A stretch of DNA of 64,000 nucleotides, from positions 124,001 to 188,000 of the forward strand of contig NZ_JACIEF010000002.1 in NCBI RefSeq assembly GCF_014196715.1, given 5' to 3'. Positions 1-8,944 of the stretch are shown here, piece after piece. The position numbers and the translations under genes are program-made. The first letter of the stretch is position 1, and every line of letters begins with the position of its first letter. The stretch comes from Pedobacter zeae (GTDB lineage Bacteria; Bacteroidota; Bacteroidia; Sphingobacteriales; Sphingobacteriaceae). The notes beneath the pieces were generated by a model. That model ran no database searches. It had not been told where the DNA came from and saw nothing but the letters and a program-made list of their open reading frames with translations.

Positions 1-2
1 TG

Positions 3-1649
3 TTGTCGCGTTACCGCGGCAAAACCACCTGCCCTGATTGTAAGGGGTCGCGTTTGCGTAAAGATGCATCTTATGTCAAAATAGCTGAAAAATCCATTAT
101 CGATGTGGTTTTAATGCCTCTATCAAAAGCTTTGGCTTTTTTTAATGAACTTACCTTAAATGCTAACGATGCCAAAATTGCCAAACGTTTACTGGCCGAA
201 ATCAATAACCGTTTTCTTTACTTAAATAATGTAGGCCTGGGTTACCTTACGCTTAACCGTTTATCGAATACTTTGTCGGGAGGAGAATCACAAAGGATTA
301 ACCTGGCTACCTCTTTGGGGAGTAGTTTGGTGGGGTCTGTTTATGTACTGGATGAACCGAGTATCGGTTTGCACCCGCGCGATACGAATAAACTGATAGA
401 GGTACTGGTTTCGCTACGCAATGTAGGCAATACGGTGCTGGTGGTAGAACACGAAGAAGAAATGATGCGTGCTGCCGATTATATTATCGATATTGGTCCG
501 GAGGCCGGTACGCACGGAGGGAACCTGGTTTTCAGTGGTCATTACGAAGAGATTTTAAAAGATAATAATAGCTTAACCGGCCGTTATTTATCCGGGCAGG
601 AAAAAATCGCTATTCCGGAGAAACGCCGGAAGTGGAAAGACCATATCCTGATTAAAGGTGCAAGGGAAAACAACCTGAAAAACATCGATGTTAAATTTCC
701 ATTGGGCGTATTTACCGCAGTAAGTGGGGTTTCTGGTTCGGGAAAAACCAGTTTAGTTAAAAAGATTTTATATCCTGCACTGCAAAAGGCAATTGGAAAT
801 TATGCCGGCGAACAAACAGGTGCTTACGATGGTATTTTTGGAAATTACGACTTGGTAAGTGCGGTAGAACTGGTTGATCAGAACCCTATCGGGCGTTCGA
901 GCCGTTCCAATCCGGTTACCTATGTAAAAGCCTGGGATGATATACGCGCCTTATTTTCGGGACTTGCTTCTGCAAAAGCTGCCGGACTGAAACCTGCTGC
1001 GTTCTCATTTAACGTAGAGGGCGGCCGGTGTGATGTTTGCCAGGGTGAGGGCGAGGTAAAGATCGAAATGCAGTTTATGGCCGATATTTATCTTCCTTGC
1101 GAGGCCTGTAATGGTAAGCGGTTTAAACAACAGGTATTAGATGTAACCTATAAAGAGAAAAATGTTTCTGAGATTTTAGACATGACCATTGATGAAGCGG
1201 TTGATTTTTTTAAGGATGAACAAAAAATCCTGAATAAGTTAAACCCATTGGTGGATGTTGGCTTGGGCTATGTGCATTTGGGGCAATCGTCTAATACATT
1301 ATCGGGCGGTGAGGCGCAACGGATTAAGCTGGCTTCGTTCCTTATTAAGGGTAATAATGCCAACAAAACGGTATTTATTTTTGACGAACCCACCACAGGG
1401 CTGCATTTTCACGATATTAAAAAGCTCTTAAAAGCATTAAATACACTGATTGAACAAGGCAATACCATCCTGGTTATCGAACACAATATGGATATGATTA
1501 AATGTGCCGATTGGGTGATTGATATCGGTCCTGAAGGTGGCGATGAGGGCGGTCATGTAGTATTTGAAGGAGTGCCTGAAGACCTGGTTAAAGTAGAAAA
1601 TTCGTATACCGGAAAATATTTGGCTGCGCATTTAAATTTAAATCCATAA
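3..1649 (+). CDS. uvrA: UvrA excinuclease ABC subunit A, 5'-truncated by window edge
   Basis: This is the C-terminal ~548 residues of the DNA-damage recognition ATPase of nucleotide excision repair; the family is about 940 residues, so the start lies before the window and the apparent TTG start is only the edge. Visible in order: second half of the first zinc module (CPDCKG, residues 10-15), ABC signature LSGGESQR (91-98) followed by the Walker B VLDEPSIGLHPRD, second Walker A SGVSGSGKTSL, second zinc finger built from CDVC and CEAC pairs, second signature LSGGEAQRIKLA and Walker B FDEPTTGLHFHD, ending with the VIEHNMD switch region. The domain order matches complete UvrA. Bacteroidota often carry two UvrA paralogues and I cannot tell from this part which one it is. 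The next gene starts 8 nt after the stop, so co-transcription is plausible. Confidence 0.95.
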   Translation: MSRYRGKTTCPDCKGSRLRKDASYVKIAEKSIIDVVLMPLSKALAFFNELTLNANDAKIAKRLLAEINNRFLYLNNVGLGYLTLNRLSNTLSGGESQRINLATSLGSSLVGSVYVLDEPSIGLHPRDTNKLIEVLVSLRNVGNTVLVVEHEEEMMRAADYIIDIGPEAGTHGGNLVFSGHYEEILKDNNSLTGRYLSGQEKIAIPEKRRKWKDHILIKGARENNLKNIDVKFPLGVFTAVSGVSGSGKTSLVKKILYPALQKAIGNYAGEQTGAYDGIFGNYDLVSAVELVDQNPIGRSSRSNPVTYVKAWDDIRALFSGLASAKAAGLKPAAFSFNVEGGRCDVCQGEGEVKIEMQFMADIYLPCEACNGKRFKQQVLDVTYKEKNVSEILDMTIDEAVDFFKDEQKILNKLNPLVDVGLGYVHLGQSSNTLSGGEAQRIKLASFLIKGNNANKTVFIFDEPTTGLHFHDIKKLLKALNTLIEQGNTILVIEHNMDMIKCADWVIDIGPEGGDEGGHVVFEGVPEDLVKVENSYTGKYLAAHLNLNP

Positions 1650-1657
1650 TTTCGGCA

Positions 1658-2311
1658 ATGCTTTTTCTGACGTTTTTCATTGGCATCGTTCTCAATGCTA
1701 TGGGGTATATTCCTCCGGGCAACATTAATCTCACGGTTGCGCAGCTCGCCATTAACAAGGGCATGCGGCAGGTTTGGTATTTCATTTTGTCGTTCTCTTG
1801 TGTAGAAGTATTTTTTACTTTCGGTATGATGCGCTTTGCCCGTTGGGCAATGAGTGATATCAACCCGAATGAGGCCATTAGCGAAGTGCGCCTGAGTACC
1901 CTGGTAGATTGTTTTATGATCGTGATGTTCCTCGTGATGGGAACCATTACCTGGAAAAACCGGAAAAAAGTGCCTAAAACCAGTAATGCCAAAGAAGATA
2001 AACGTAGCGGCAGTGTACTTTACGGATTGATTTTAGGTGTATTAAACCCTGTTCAGATTCCATTCTGGTTGTTTTTTGGAAACTATGTAATTTTACACCA
2101 ATGGATCGAAACGGATTACCTCTCATTGGTAATCTTTAGCCTGGGCTCTGGGGTAGGTTCAGCGTTGGCCTTGTATTTATACGCACACTTTGCTACTTAC
2201 ATTCAGGAAAAATTTGCCCTGAGCAGCCTGATCATCAATAAATCGATCGCCATATTTCTATTTGCCCTGGCAGGATATTTAATGGTGAAACAGGCAATTG
2301 TTATTTTTTAA
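1658..2311 (+). CDS. LysE/RhtB-family translocator
   Basis: A 217-residue integral membrane protein with about six hydrophobic segments. The N-terminus has the GYIPPGNINLTVAQLAINKG block, equivalent to the PGP/N-rich first helix of LysE/RhtB amino-acid exporters, and a second conserved-looking block GVLNPVQIPFWLFFG with the internal NP motif. The family exports amino acids or derivatives across the inner membrane; the substrate cannot be read from the sequence. It follows uvrA by 8 nt, probably in one transcript, but no functional link to repair is implied. Confidence 0.8.
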   Translation: MLFLTFFIGIVLNAMGYIPPGNINLTVAQLAINKGMRQVWYFILSFSCVEVFFTFGMMRFARWAMSDINPNEAISEVRLSTLVDCFMIVMFLVMGTITWKNRKKVPKTSNAKEDKRSGSVLYGLILGVLNPVQIPFWLFFGNYVILHQWIETDYLSLVIFSLGSGVGSALALYLYAHFATYIQEKFALSSLIINKSIAIFLFALAGYLMVKQAIVIF

Positions 2312-2333
2312 ATAAGTGAAGGCCTGTGTCAGC

Positions 2334-2501
2334 ATGGATCATTTCGTGGTGGCACCTTTAAAAATTGATCAGCGGAATTTGTGGGGTCAGCGGGAGCCTT
2401 TTTTGTTTTTCCCCGCAGATTTAAAAAGAGAAACGCCGATTGCCTTTCATTCCGATTTAAATAGTTTTAGTGCCATGGAGGCACAGATCATTTCTTTATA
2501 A
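2334..2501 (+). CDS. small unrecognised ORF, possibly a gene remnant
   Basis: A 55-codon ORF from an ATG at 2334 (a GTG at 2316 would add six codons). Codon use looks coding-like (PLKIDQRNLWGQREP, then FFPADLKRETPIAFHSDL). No signal peptide, membrane segment or known motif is visible. It may be a genuine small protein or the remaining fragment of a longer gene; homology was not tested. Confidence 0.25.
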   Translation: MDHFVVAPLKIDQRNLWGQREPFLFFPADLKRETPIAFHSDLNSFSAMEAQIISL

Positions 2502-2683
2502 TTATCTGGGTGTCGGCACCGTTAAAAAATCATCAGCTGGATCAGCGGGAAACTCCATCGGCCATCTCTCTGTTATAAAATTGATACACAGATAAGGTTC
2601 GTTTAACCTAATCATAACATTAAATTTATGTTTAAGAAGCCTGACTGGCCGAATTTTGCCAGTTGAAACAAAACATATTTAAT

Positions 2684-3529
2684 ATGATGTCTGACAGACG
2701 GTTTTTTCTGAAAAGTGGCCTGGCTGCTGCGGTAGTGGCCAGTTTATCACCAGTGCTCCCATCATTTGCTGAAGAAAACGGCATTCCGGCCACACCGGGA
2801 AAAGGGCCAAAACTGCGTTTCGCCATCGCATCCGACGGACATTATGGGCAACCAGGAACGGAGTATAAGCTTCATCACGAGAATATTGTAAAATGGCTTA
2901 ACCAGGCACATGAGCAAAACCCACTGAGTTTTGTGATTATCAACGGCGATCTGGTGCATGACAGGCCAGAATTACTGAAGGAAGTAAAAAAGGATTATTA
3001 CGATCGTTTAAAAGTTCCTTTTTATGCCGTACCCGGCAACCACGATCATGCAGATACCCCACTCTGGAAATCGGTATTTGGCTATGAGGATAACTTTTCT
3101 TTCGAAAAAAACGGGGTTGGTTTTGTACTGGCCAATACTTCCGATACCAAAGGAACTTATTTATGCCCCAACAATGATTTTTTAAAGCAGGAACTGGATC
3201 AGTTTAAAGATTTAAAAACCGTGTTTGTGGTATTGCATATCCCGCCACATTTCTGGGTGCCGGAGAGCCCCTTTGTAGATTGCCCCGATACCATTAAACT
3301 TTTGCACAGTTATGCCAATGTAAAAGCTGTATTTCACGGGCACGACCACAGTCTGGATGCCGTTTTTTATACCAATAAACTCCCTCATTTTTTTGATGCG
3401 CATATCGGCGGAAACTGGGGCACGGCTTATAAAGGCTACCGGATAGTAGAGGTTGACGAAAATGATAAGATTAAAACCTATCAGGTAAATGCAAGTCAAT
3501 CGCCTTTGTTAAATGAAACCAAATTTTAA
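2684..3529 (+). CDS. Tat-type secreted metallophosphoesterase
   Basis: Calcineurin-like phosphoesterase of 281 residues if started at the ATG at 2684; a TTG at 2663 is in frame but less likely. The N-terminus SDRRFFLKSGLAAAVV resembles a twin-arginine signal, with cleavage probably after PSFA. The metal-binding blocks of the family are present in order: ASDGHYG (first D/H pair), NGDLVHD, PGNHDH, then VVLHIPPH and FHGHDHS. The enzyme would hydrolyse phosphoesters in the periplasm or at the surface. The next two genes follow at 19-nt spacings and include a second phosphoesterase, so the three likely form one operon. The exact substrate is not visible. Confidence 0.85.
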   Translation: MMSDRRFFLKSGLAAAVVASLSPVLPSFAEENGIPATPGKGPKLRFAIASDGHYGQPGTEYKLHHENIVKWLNQAHEQNPLSFVIINGDLVHDRPELLKEVKKDYYDRLKVPFYAVPGNHDHADTPLWKSVFGYEDNFSFEKNGVGFVLANTSDTKGTYLCPNNDFLKQELDQFKDLKTVFVVLHIPPHFWVPESPFVDCPDTIKLLHSYANVKAVFHGHDHSLDAVFYTNKLPHFFDAHIGGNWGTAYKGYRIVEVDENDKIKTYQVNASQSPLLNETKF

Positions 3530-3548
3530 CAGCTTTTAAGCATTATAA

Positions 3549-4388
3549 ATGAAAAAGATATTTTTTGCAGCTCTTTTTGCCGCAATTACACTCCATGGTT
3601 CAGCCCAGAACCTGGCAACTGTTAACCCTGGATTAAAAACAGGTAGCGATGCTGCCCAACCCTTTTTATTTACCTTAAACACCCTTACTGCGGAAAATCC
3701 GCGATGGAATATCCATTATTCCGGAAGTTATGGCGAACGCACCACCGGGCAATTCGGCTATGATGGCTTAGGGCAGCAATTTGGTGTTAAGGGTTATTTA
3801 GGAAGTCGGTTAACACTTTATGCTACAGCCGCCCTGGGTTTTGCTAATGGTGGCGGTGTAGCCTCTGCAGAGCAGGCCGAAGTCATCAGGGATTTGATAG
3901 GTGGTAAAGGAATTCCGGGCTTTAGATTAGGCGCGGGCCTGGGTTTAAGTCGCGACTGGTCTAATACCGGATCGGCCATTAGCCGTATTACAGCTTCATT
4001 CGATCGTACCAACTGGCGTATGGCAGGTAATTTACGCTTCGAAAAAGCTTTTAGCCGTACACGCGATAAGCTCGATTTTATTACCAGTATGGGTTTTCAG
4101 CACCGCATTTCAAACACTTTATACCTGGGTTTTGAAGCGCTTGGCCAGGATTTGGAAGGCTTTTGGGAAAAAGACGAAGCAGAAGGTGGTGCAAAATTAT
4201 TAATTGGGCCATCTGTTAACCTGGAACCTAATCACAGTAAACTTTCATTCTCCATTTCAGGAGGACCGGTGTTTTATGCTACACGCAGCCAGGTTACTTC
4301 TCCTGCGGCGATACGTGAGATTGGCAACTTAGCTTCGGGCAATGGCTATACCATCAGGGCCCTGGTAAACTTTAATCTTCACCGGTAA
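3549..4388 (+). CDS. predicted outer-membrane beta-barrel protein
   Basis: A 279-residue exported protein with a clear signal peptide (MKKIFFAALFAAITLHGSAQ). The mature part is rich in alternating aromatic and small residues with Gly turns, such as WNIHYSGSYGERTTG, GVKGYLGSRLTLYATAALGF and FKSI-like strands, and ends NFNLHR; this suggests an 8-12-strand barrel. It lies 19 nt after the metallophosphoesterase and 19 nt before the YncE-phosphoesterase, so it may provide an outer-membrane function for that pair. I do not recognise the family. Confidence 0.6.
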   Translation: MKKIFFAALFAAITLHGSAQNLATVNPGLKTGSDAAQPFLFTLNTLTAENPRWNIHYSGSYGERTTGQFGYDGLGQQFGVKGYLGSRLTLYATAALGFANGGGVASAEQAEVIRDLIGGKGIPGFRLGAGLGLSRDWSNTGSAISRITASFDRTNWRMAGNLRFEKAFSRTRDKLDFITSMGFQHRISNTLYLGFEALGQDLEGFWEKDEAEGGAKLLIGPSVNLEPNHSKLSFSISGGPVFYATRSQVTSPAAIREIGNLASGNGYTIRALVNFNLHR

Positions 4389-4407
4389 TATTTCAACAAT
4401 CAAAACA

Positions 4408-6846
4408 ATGAAAAAGTCATATATCCTTATTCTTTTTACTTTTTTGCTGGTACAGCGGGGCTTTGCACAATGGCCAGGTAAAAACGAAACTACACAACAG
4501 ATTTTGTTGCCCAACGGCTGGAAATTAAGTCCGGCGGGGCATTCGGTGCAACTGGGCGATCTGCCCTTAAACATGCAACTCAGTGCATCGGGCAAATACC
4601 TGGCCGTTACCAATAACGGTCAGAGCACACAGTCGTTGCAGCTTATCGATCCTAAAACCGAACAGCTAATCGACGAAAAGGTGCTGGCAAAATCGTGGTA
4701 CGGAATCGCTTTTAGTAAAGATGAAAAACACCTGTACGCCTCGGGTGGTAACGACAACTGGATCCTGGATTTTAATATCCGCAATAATAAATTGGATAAA
4801 AGCGATACGATTAAACTGGGGCCGGTATGGCCGAAAGGTAAAATATGTCCTGCCGGCATTGTGGTTAACAAAAGCAACAGTAAATTATTTACCGTTACCA
4901 AAGAAGACAGTGCCCTGTATATCATTGACCCGGCAGCGAAAAAGATTTTAAAACGCGTTCAGCTTCCGGCTATTGCCTACAGCTGTGCACTGGCTGCTGA
5001 TGAGCGCAAATTATATGTTTCACTTTGGGGTGGAAAAGCGGTAGCTGTTGTCGATTTGCAATCTGAAAATATTGTTCAGCAGATTCCTGTTGGCGATCAT
5101 CCGAATGAACTTTTGCTCAATAAAAAGGGTAATATTCTTTTTGTAGCCAATGCCAACGATAATACGGTTTCTGTAATTAATACGGTTAACAATAAAGTTA
5201 TCGAAACCATTGCAACTACACTTTATGCCACTCAGCTAACCGGTTCGACCACTAATGGCCTGGCCTTAAGTGCCAATGAGAAAACATTGTACATTGCCAA
5301 CGCCGATAACAATTGCCTGGCTGTTTTCGATGTGAGCAAACCAGGGGTGAGCCAGAGTGAGGGTTTTATTCCGGTAGGCTGGTACCCAACCAGTGTTAAG
5401 GTTTTAGGTTCGAAGGTGTTGGTTACCAATGGTAAGGGTAATACTTCTATGGCGAACCCGAAAGGGCCGCAACCGGTTTCGAAAGTGGATAACAGCGATT
5501 ACCACATGGGGAGCACGGCTAATAGCAGGCTGCAATATATTGCCGGTTTGTTTAAAGGTACTTTATCTGTTATCGATGCACCAAAACCCGAACAATTAAA
5601 AGTGTATACCAGACAGGTTTATGCCAATACGCCTTTCAGCGATAAAAGGGCAATAACTGCCGATGGTGAAGCCGGAAATCCGATTCCCAGAAAACAGGGC
5701 GAAAAATCGCCTATCAAACATGTTTTCTATATTATTAAAGAAAACCGCACTTACGATCAGGTATTGGGCGATATTAAAAAAGGAAACGGAGATTCTACAC
5801 TAACGCTTTTCGGACGCCGCGTAACACCTAACCAACATGCTTTGGCAGAGAACTTTGTGTTACTTGATAATTTTTATGTAGATGCCGAAGTAAGTGCCGA
5901 TGGGCATAACTGGAGCATGGCAGCTTATGCAACCGATGTGGTAGAAAAAACATGGCCAACCAGTTACGGTGCCCGTGGCGGCAGTACCACCTTTGAAGGT
6001 GGCAGGCCTGTAACTTATCCTAAAGGAGGCTTTATCTGGGATTATTGCCAGCGGGCAGGCATAAGCTACCGCAGTTATGGCGAGTTTGGCGATTATGGTA
6101 AGGCCAATATAAAATCTTTACAGGGGCATATGTGTCCGGCTTCTCCGGGTTTTAATATGGATATTAAAGACCAGGTGCGTGTAGATGCCTGGCAGCACGA
6201 TTTCGATTCGTTACTGGTAGCTGGTGCAGTACCTCAATTTAATACATTAAGAATTTCTAACGACCATACCAGCGGTCAGAAGAAAGGCAAATACTCGCCA
6301 CAGGCCGCTGTTGCCGATAACGATCTGGCCGTAGGCCGTATTATTGAGCACCTTTCGCACAGTAAGGTTTGGAACGAATCGGTGGTATTTATTTTAGAAG
6401 ATGATGCACAAAACGGGCCAGACCATGTGGATGCCCACCGTTCTCCGGCTTACGTAATCGGGCCATATGTAAAAAGAAATGCTGTAGTGCATACCATGTA
6501 CTCTACTTCGGGATTTTTGCGTACCATGGAGCTGATTTTAGGCTTACCACCCATGAGCCAGTACGATGCAGGGGCAATGCCGTTGTACGAATGTTTTACG
6601 GCTAAGGCAGACTTTACGCCTTACACTGTATTGCAACCCCTTATTGATTTAGATACCCGGAATGTGGCTGTTAACGAAAGCAGCAGGCGTTCAGAATTCT
6701 TTAATTTTGCAAAAGAAGATTCGGCTCCTGATTTAGATTTAAATGAAGTGGTGTGGAAATCGGTCAAAGGTGAACAATCGGTAATGCCGGCCCCCAAGCG
6801 GAGTGCCTTTGTGATTCTTGAAAAGAAGAAAAAAGACGACGATTAG
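4408..6846 (+). CDS. YncE-like beta-propeller fused to phosphoesterase (PF04185-type) domain
   Basis: An 812-residue secreted fusion with signal peptide MKKSYILILFTFLLVQRGFAQ. Roughly residues 40-400 form a YncE/NHL-like seven-bladed propeller with recurring blade ends (LYASGGND, LYVSLWGG, LFVANAND, LYIANADN). From about residue 430 comes a phospholipase C/acid-phosphatase-type phosphoesterase domain: IKENRTYDQVLGD (the ENxxxD metal/nucleophile block), VDAEVSADGHNWS, NDHTSGQ, and FILEDDAQNGPDHVDAHRSP. This fusion is known in Bacteroidota as a bifunctional YncE/alkaline-phosphatase-family protein. Last gene of the phosphoesterase operon; a palindromic repeat follows its stop. Confidence 0.8.
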   Translation: MKKSYILILFTFLLVQRGFAQWPGKNETTQQILLPNGWKLSPAGHSVQLGDLPLNMQLSASGKYLAVTNNGQSTQSLQLIDPKTEQLIDEKVLAKSWYGIAFSKDEKHLYASGGNDNWILDFNIRNNKLDKSDTIKLGPVWPKGKICPAGIVVNKSNSKLFTVTKEDSALYIIDPAAKKILKRVQLPAIAYSCALAADERKLYVSLWGGKAVAVVDLQSENIVQQIPVGDHPNELLLNKKGNILFVANANDNTVSVINTVNNKVIETIATTLYATQLTGSTTNGLALSANEKTLYIANADNNCLAVFDVSKPGVSQSEGFIPVGWYPTSVKVLGSKVLVTNGKGNTSMANPKGPQPVSKVDNSDYHMGSTANSRLQYIAGLFKGTLSVIDAPKPEQLKVYTRQVYANTPFSDKRAITADGEAGNPIPRKQGEKSPIKHVFYIIKENRTYDQVLGDIKKGNGDSTLTLFGRRVTPNQHALAENFVLLDNFYVDAEVSADGHNWSMAAYATDVVEKTWPTSYGARGGSTTFEGGRPVTYPKGGFIWDYCQRAGISYRSYGEFGDYGKANIKSLQGHMCPASPGFNMDIKDQVRVDAWQHDFDSLLVAGAVPQFNTLRISNDHTSGQKKGKYSPQAAVADNDLAVGRIIEHLSHSKVWNESVVFILEDDAQNGPDHVDAHRSPAYVIGPYVKRNAVVHTMYSTSGFLRTMELILGLPPMSQYDAGAMPLYECFTAKADFTPYTVLQPLIDLDTRNVAVNESSRRSEFFNFAKEDSAPDLDLNEVVWKSVKGEQSVMPAPKRSAFVILEKKKKDDD

Positions 6847-6852
6847 AAAAGT

Positions 6853-6943
6853 ACCGTCATTTCGAGCGGAGTGCAGCAAAGTCGAGAAATCTAATTAAAT
6901 AGATCTCTCCACTTTGCGTTGCTCCGGCGGGGATGTCGACTTA
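6853..6943. repeat. Pedobacter-type intergenic palindrome
   Basis: An imperfect inverted repeat: the left arm begins GTCATTTCGAGCGGAGTGC and the right arm from AGATCTCTCCACTTTGCG roughly mirrors it around an AATTAAAT centre. It sits between the convergent ends of the phosphoesterase operon and msrA. Such GTCATTTCGAG palindromes are dispersed in Pedobacter-like genomes and could act as a bidirectional terminator. Family membership is from memory, not from a search. Confidence 0.55.
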
Positions 6944-7026
6944 TTTATTGGTCTGCCCTAGCGGGAAAACGAAGTAATCTTATTAATAAAGGGTTAATAA
7001 ACTCCATACCCAAACTCTAAACTGAT

Positions 7027-7515
7027 TTATAGTTTCCAGTCTGGCCTTTCAAAGTGGCAGGTATAACCATAAGGGTTTTTCTGTAAATAGTCCTGATGTT
7101 CTTCTTCAGCATTCCAGAAAGCTGTTTCGGGTACAACTTCTGTTACAATTTTGCCGGGCCATTTGCCTGAGGCATCCATTTCGGCAATTAATGCCTGGGC
7201 AGTTTCTTTCTGTTCTTCACTATTGTAAAAAATAGCCGAGCGGTAAGAAGTACCAATATCGTTTCCTTGTCTGTTACGTGTTGTGGGATCGTGGATCTGG
7301 AAAAAATACGCCAATAAATTACGGTATGATAAAATGGTGGGGTCAAAAGTAATTTCAATGCCTTCAGCGTGCGTTCCATGGTTCCGGTAAGTAGCATTTG
7401 GCACATCTCCACCGGTATATCCAACTACAGTCGAAATTACACCCGGCTGATGGCGAATCAATTCTTCTACTCCCCAAAAACAACCGCCAGCAAGAATGGC
7501 TTTTTCAGTATTCAT
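7027..7515 (-). CDS. msrA: peptide methionine sulfoxide reductase MsrA
   Basis: A 162-residue enzyme that reduces methionine-S-sulfoxide in proteins, using thioredoxin. The active-site block is [10 protein letters not shown] with catalytic Cys12, followed by the family signatures [53 protein letters not shown] and [11 protein letters not shown]. Length is that of a full single-domain MsrA; there is no fused MsrB. No export signal, so cytoplasmic. Unusually for this genome it has a strong Shine-Dalgarno AAGGAGA five bases before the ATG (7521-7527). Confidence 0.97.
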   Translation of the reverse strand: MNTEKAILAGGCFWGVEELIRHQPGVISTVVGYTGGDVPNATYRNHGTHAEGIEITFDPTILSYRNLLAYFFQIHDPTTRNRQGNDIGTSYRSAIFYNSEEQKETAQALIAEMDASGKWPGKIVTEVVPETAFWNAEEEHQDYLQKNPYGYTCHFERPDWKL

Positions 7516-8066
7516 ATGTATCTCCTTTTTCTAGTGAATAAAGATACGGTGAAGATGTGTAAAAGGAAAGTAAAGAAGGGCGTTATTGGTATCTTTGCCA
7601 GCAGGTAACATACTAAACTTACATGATCTTATATTCCTTCTATGGTTAAACGGATCTAGGGTTCTTCGACTTCGCTAAGACTGACAAAATGGGGCGACTG
7701 TGAGCTTATTTTGGAGCGCAAGGCTTCTGCAAACACACTAAATTTCTTCCCGTCTTCCGCTTTCCCGAAAGTTCGGGGTACCTCGTTGCTGCAGGGTAAC
7801 GCTTCAACCGGGGCTAATAGGTTAAGGTGTTTTTTTCATTTGTTAGGTTGCCGGGTGCACAATCCGTAGCTTATAAACCCAATTGCAATGCAAAGCCCGT
7901 AAGCGAGGTACGATTGCGGACTCGAAATGGAAAGCGGGGTTACAAGTCGCCAAGAACCACAAGCCTTCCATTTCCTAATTTCAATATACAAACAATTCCG
8001 TTTTCGGTCGGTGAGACACCAACCGATAGACGATATGCTATTTATTGTTGAGCTTAGTACCAAGCG
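7516..8066. other. 551-bp gene-less region with repeat-like sequence
   Basis: No convincing gene. It holds a small hairpin CCCGAAAGTTCGGGG near 7770 and a segment at about 7840-8050 that has open frames on both strands without family motifs. That segment looks like a dispersed intergenic element rather than a gene. A TATCTTTG promoter-like octamer occurs on the plus strand at 7590-7597 with no gene downstream on that strand. Confidence 0.4.
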
Positions 8067-8942
8067 CTACCCGCCAAACTTAAAATCCATAAAGCTTACA
8101 TTGTTCTTGCGTGAAGAACTTACCGCAATGCCTTTACTGGCTTGCCCGGTAAAGGTAAAACCTTCCAGTTCATCTGGTTTATCCGTGTCGATTACACTCA
8201 AAACCGCCTCATGGCCGGTAGTGATCGATTGCTGCAGATCGAGGAAAGTTAAGCGCCATTTCCGACCTTCAACCTGGTTTTGAATCAATACAAGGATACC
8301 CTTATTGGCAATGAAGTGGAGATTTTGCACCCAGGGTGAGCAGGTAAATTTTTGAACCACTACCCCTTTTTGGCTGGTTTTAGTTGCTTTTGCCAAAGCT
8401 TGCGGATCCATTAAGCGAACTTCATTGACTTTGTTGCCATAATCGGCCGTGGCCACGTACCATTTTCCTTTATACTTTACATACTCTGGTCTTACACCCT
8501 GTATGCAGGCATCATCATCAATGGTTCGCAATAAATTACCATCTAATGTTCCGGTTTTTAAAAAACCATCCCAATTAATACAGTTAATAACAGCTTTCCA
8601 CAGCGTTCCTGCTTCGTTTTGCCTTACCGAATTCCCGATAAAAGTAGGTAAGCCTTCATGACAGGCTATTCCTGTAGGATGTTTAATGATATTTTGGCCT
8701 TTTACGGTAAAACGGTATTCTTTGTGCTGATAGCTTAAGGAATCCTTCTCCAGTTTATATTCGCGCATTACCCCAACTTCGCGGTCGCCATAGAGGAAAT
8801 ACCGCCCGTTTTGGCAGGTAATGCCCTGGCAGGCCCCCAACGAATCGATCGTTATGTTTTTGGTAATTTTTCCATCCATTTTACTGTTTTTGGCTACCAA
8901 AAACATGACCAGCAATATTAATATGGGGTTCAAAGTTTTCAT
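8067..8942 (-). CDS. exported propeller-like protein of unknown function
   Basis: A 291-residue protein with a hydrophobic N-terminus (MKTLNPILILLVMFLVAKNS). The sequence has repeated beta-rich units such as GITCQNGRYFLYGD, GIACHEGLPTFIGN, VKYKGKWYVATADYGN and HFIANKGILVLIQNQ, consistent with a beta-propeller fold. No catalytic motif was recognised. It starts 2 nt after the stop of the upstream DUF218 gene, so the pair is almost certainly one operon. Confidence 0.6.
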   Translation of the reverse strand: MKTLNPILILLVMFLVAKNSKMDGKITKNITIDSLGACQGITCQNGRYFLYGDREVGVMREYKLEKDSLSYQHKEYRFTVKGQNIIKHPTGIACHEGLPTFIGNSVRQNEAGTLWKAVINCINWDGFLKTGTLDGNLLRTIDDDACIQGVRPEYVKYKGKWYVATADYGNKVNEVRLMDPQALAKATKTSQKGVVVQKFTCSPWVQNLHFIANKGILVLIQNQVEGRKWRLTFLDLQQSITTGHEAVLSVIDTDKPDELEGFTFTGQASKGIAVSSSRKNNVSFMDFKFGG

Positions 8943-8944
8943 GG

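Noticed and set aside
7845-7870. GTTAGGT / CCTAAC sequence resembling an integron attC box
   Set aside because: Only one half-site of the right shape is visible; no paired R and L boxes and no integrase in the window.
7836-8063. Open frames on both strands (74-118 codons)
   Set aside because: No motif, no start context, overlapping frames on both strands; typical of a GC-richer intergenic repeat.
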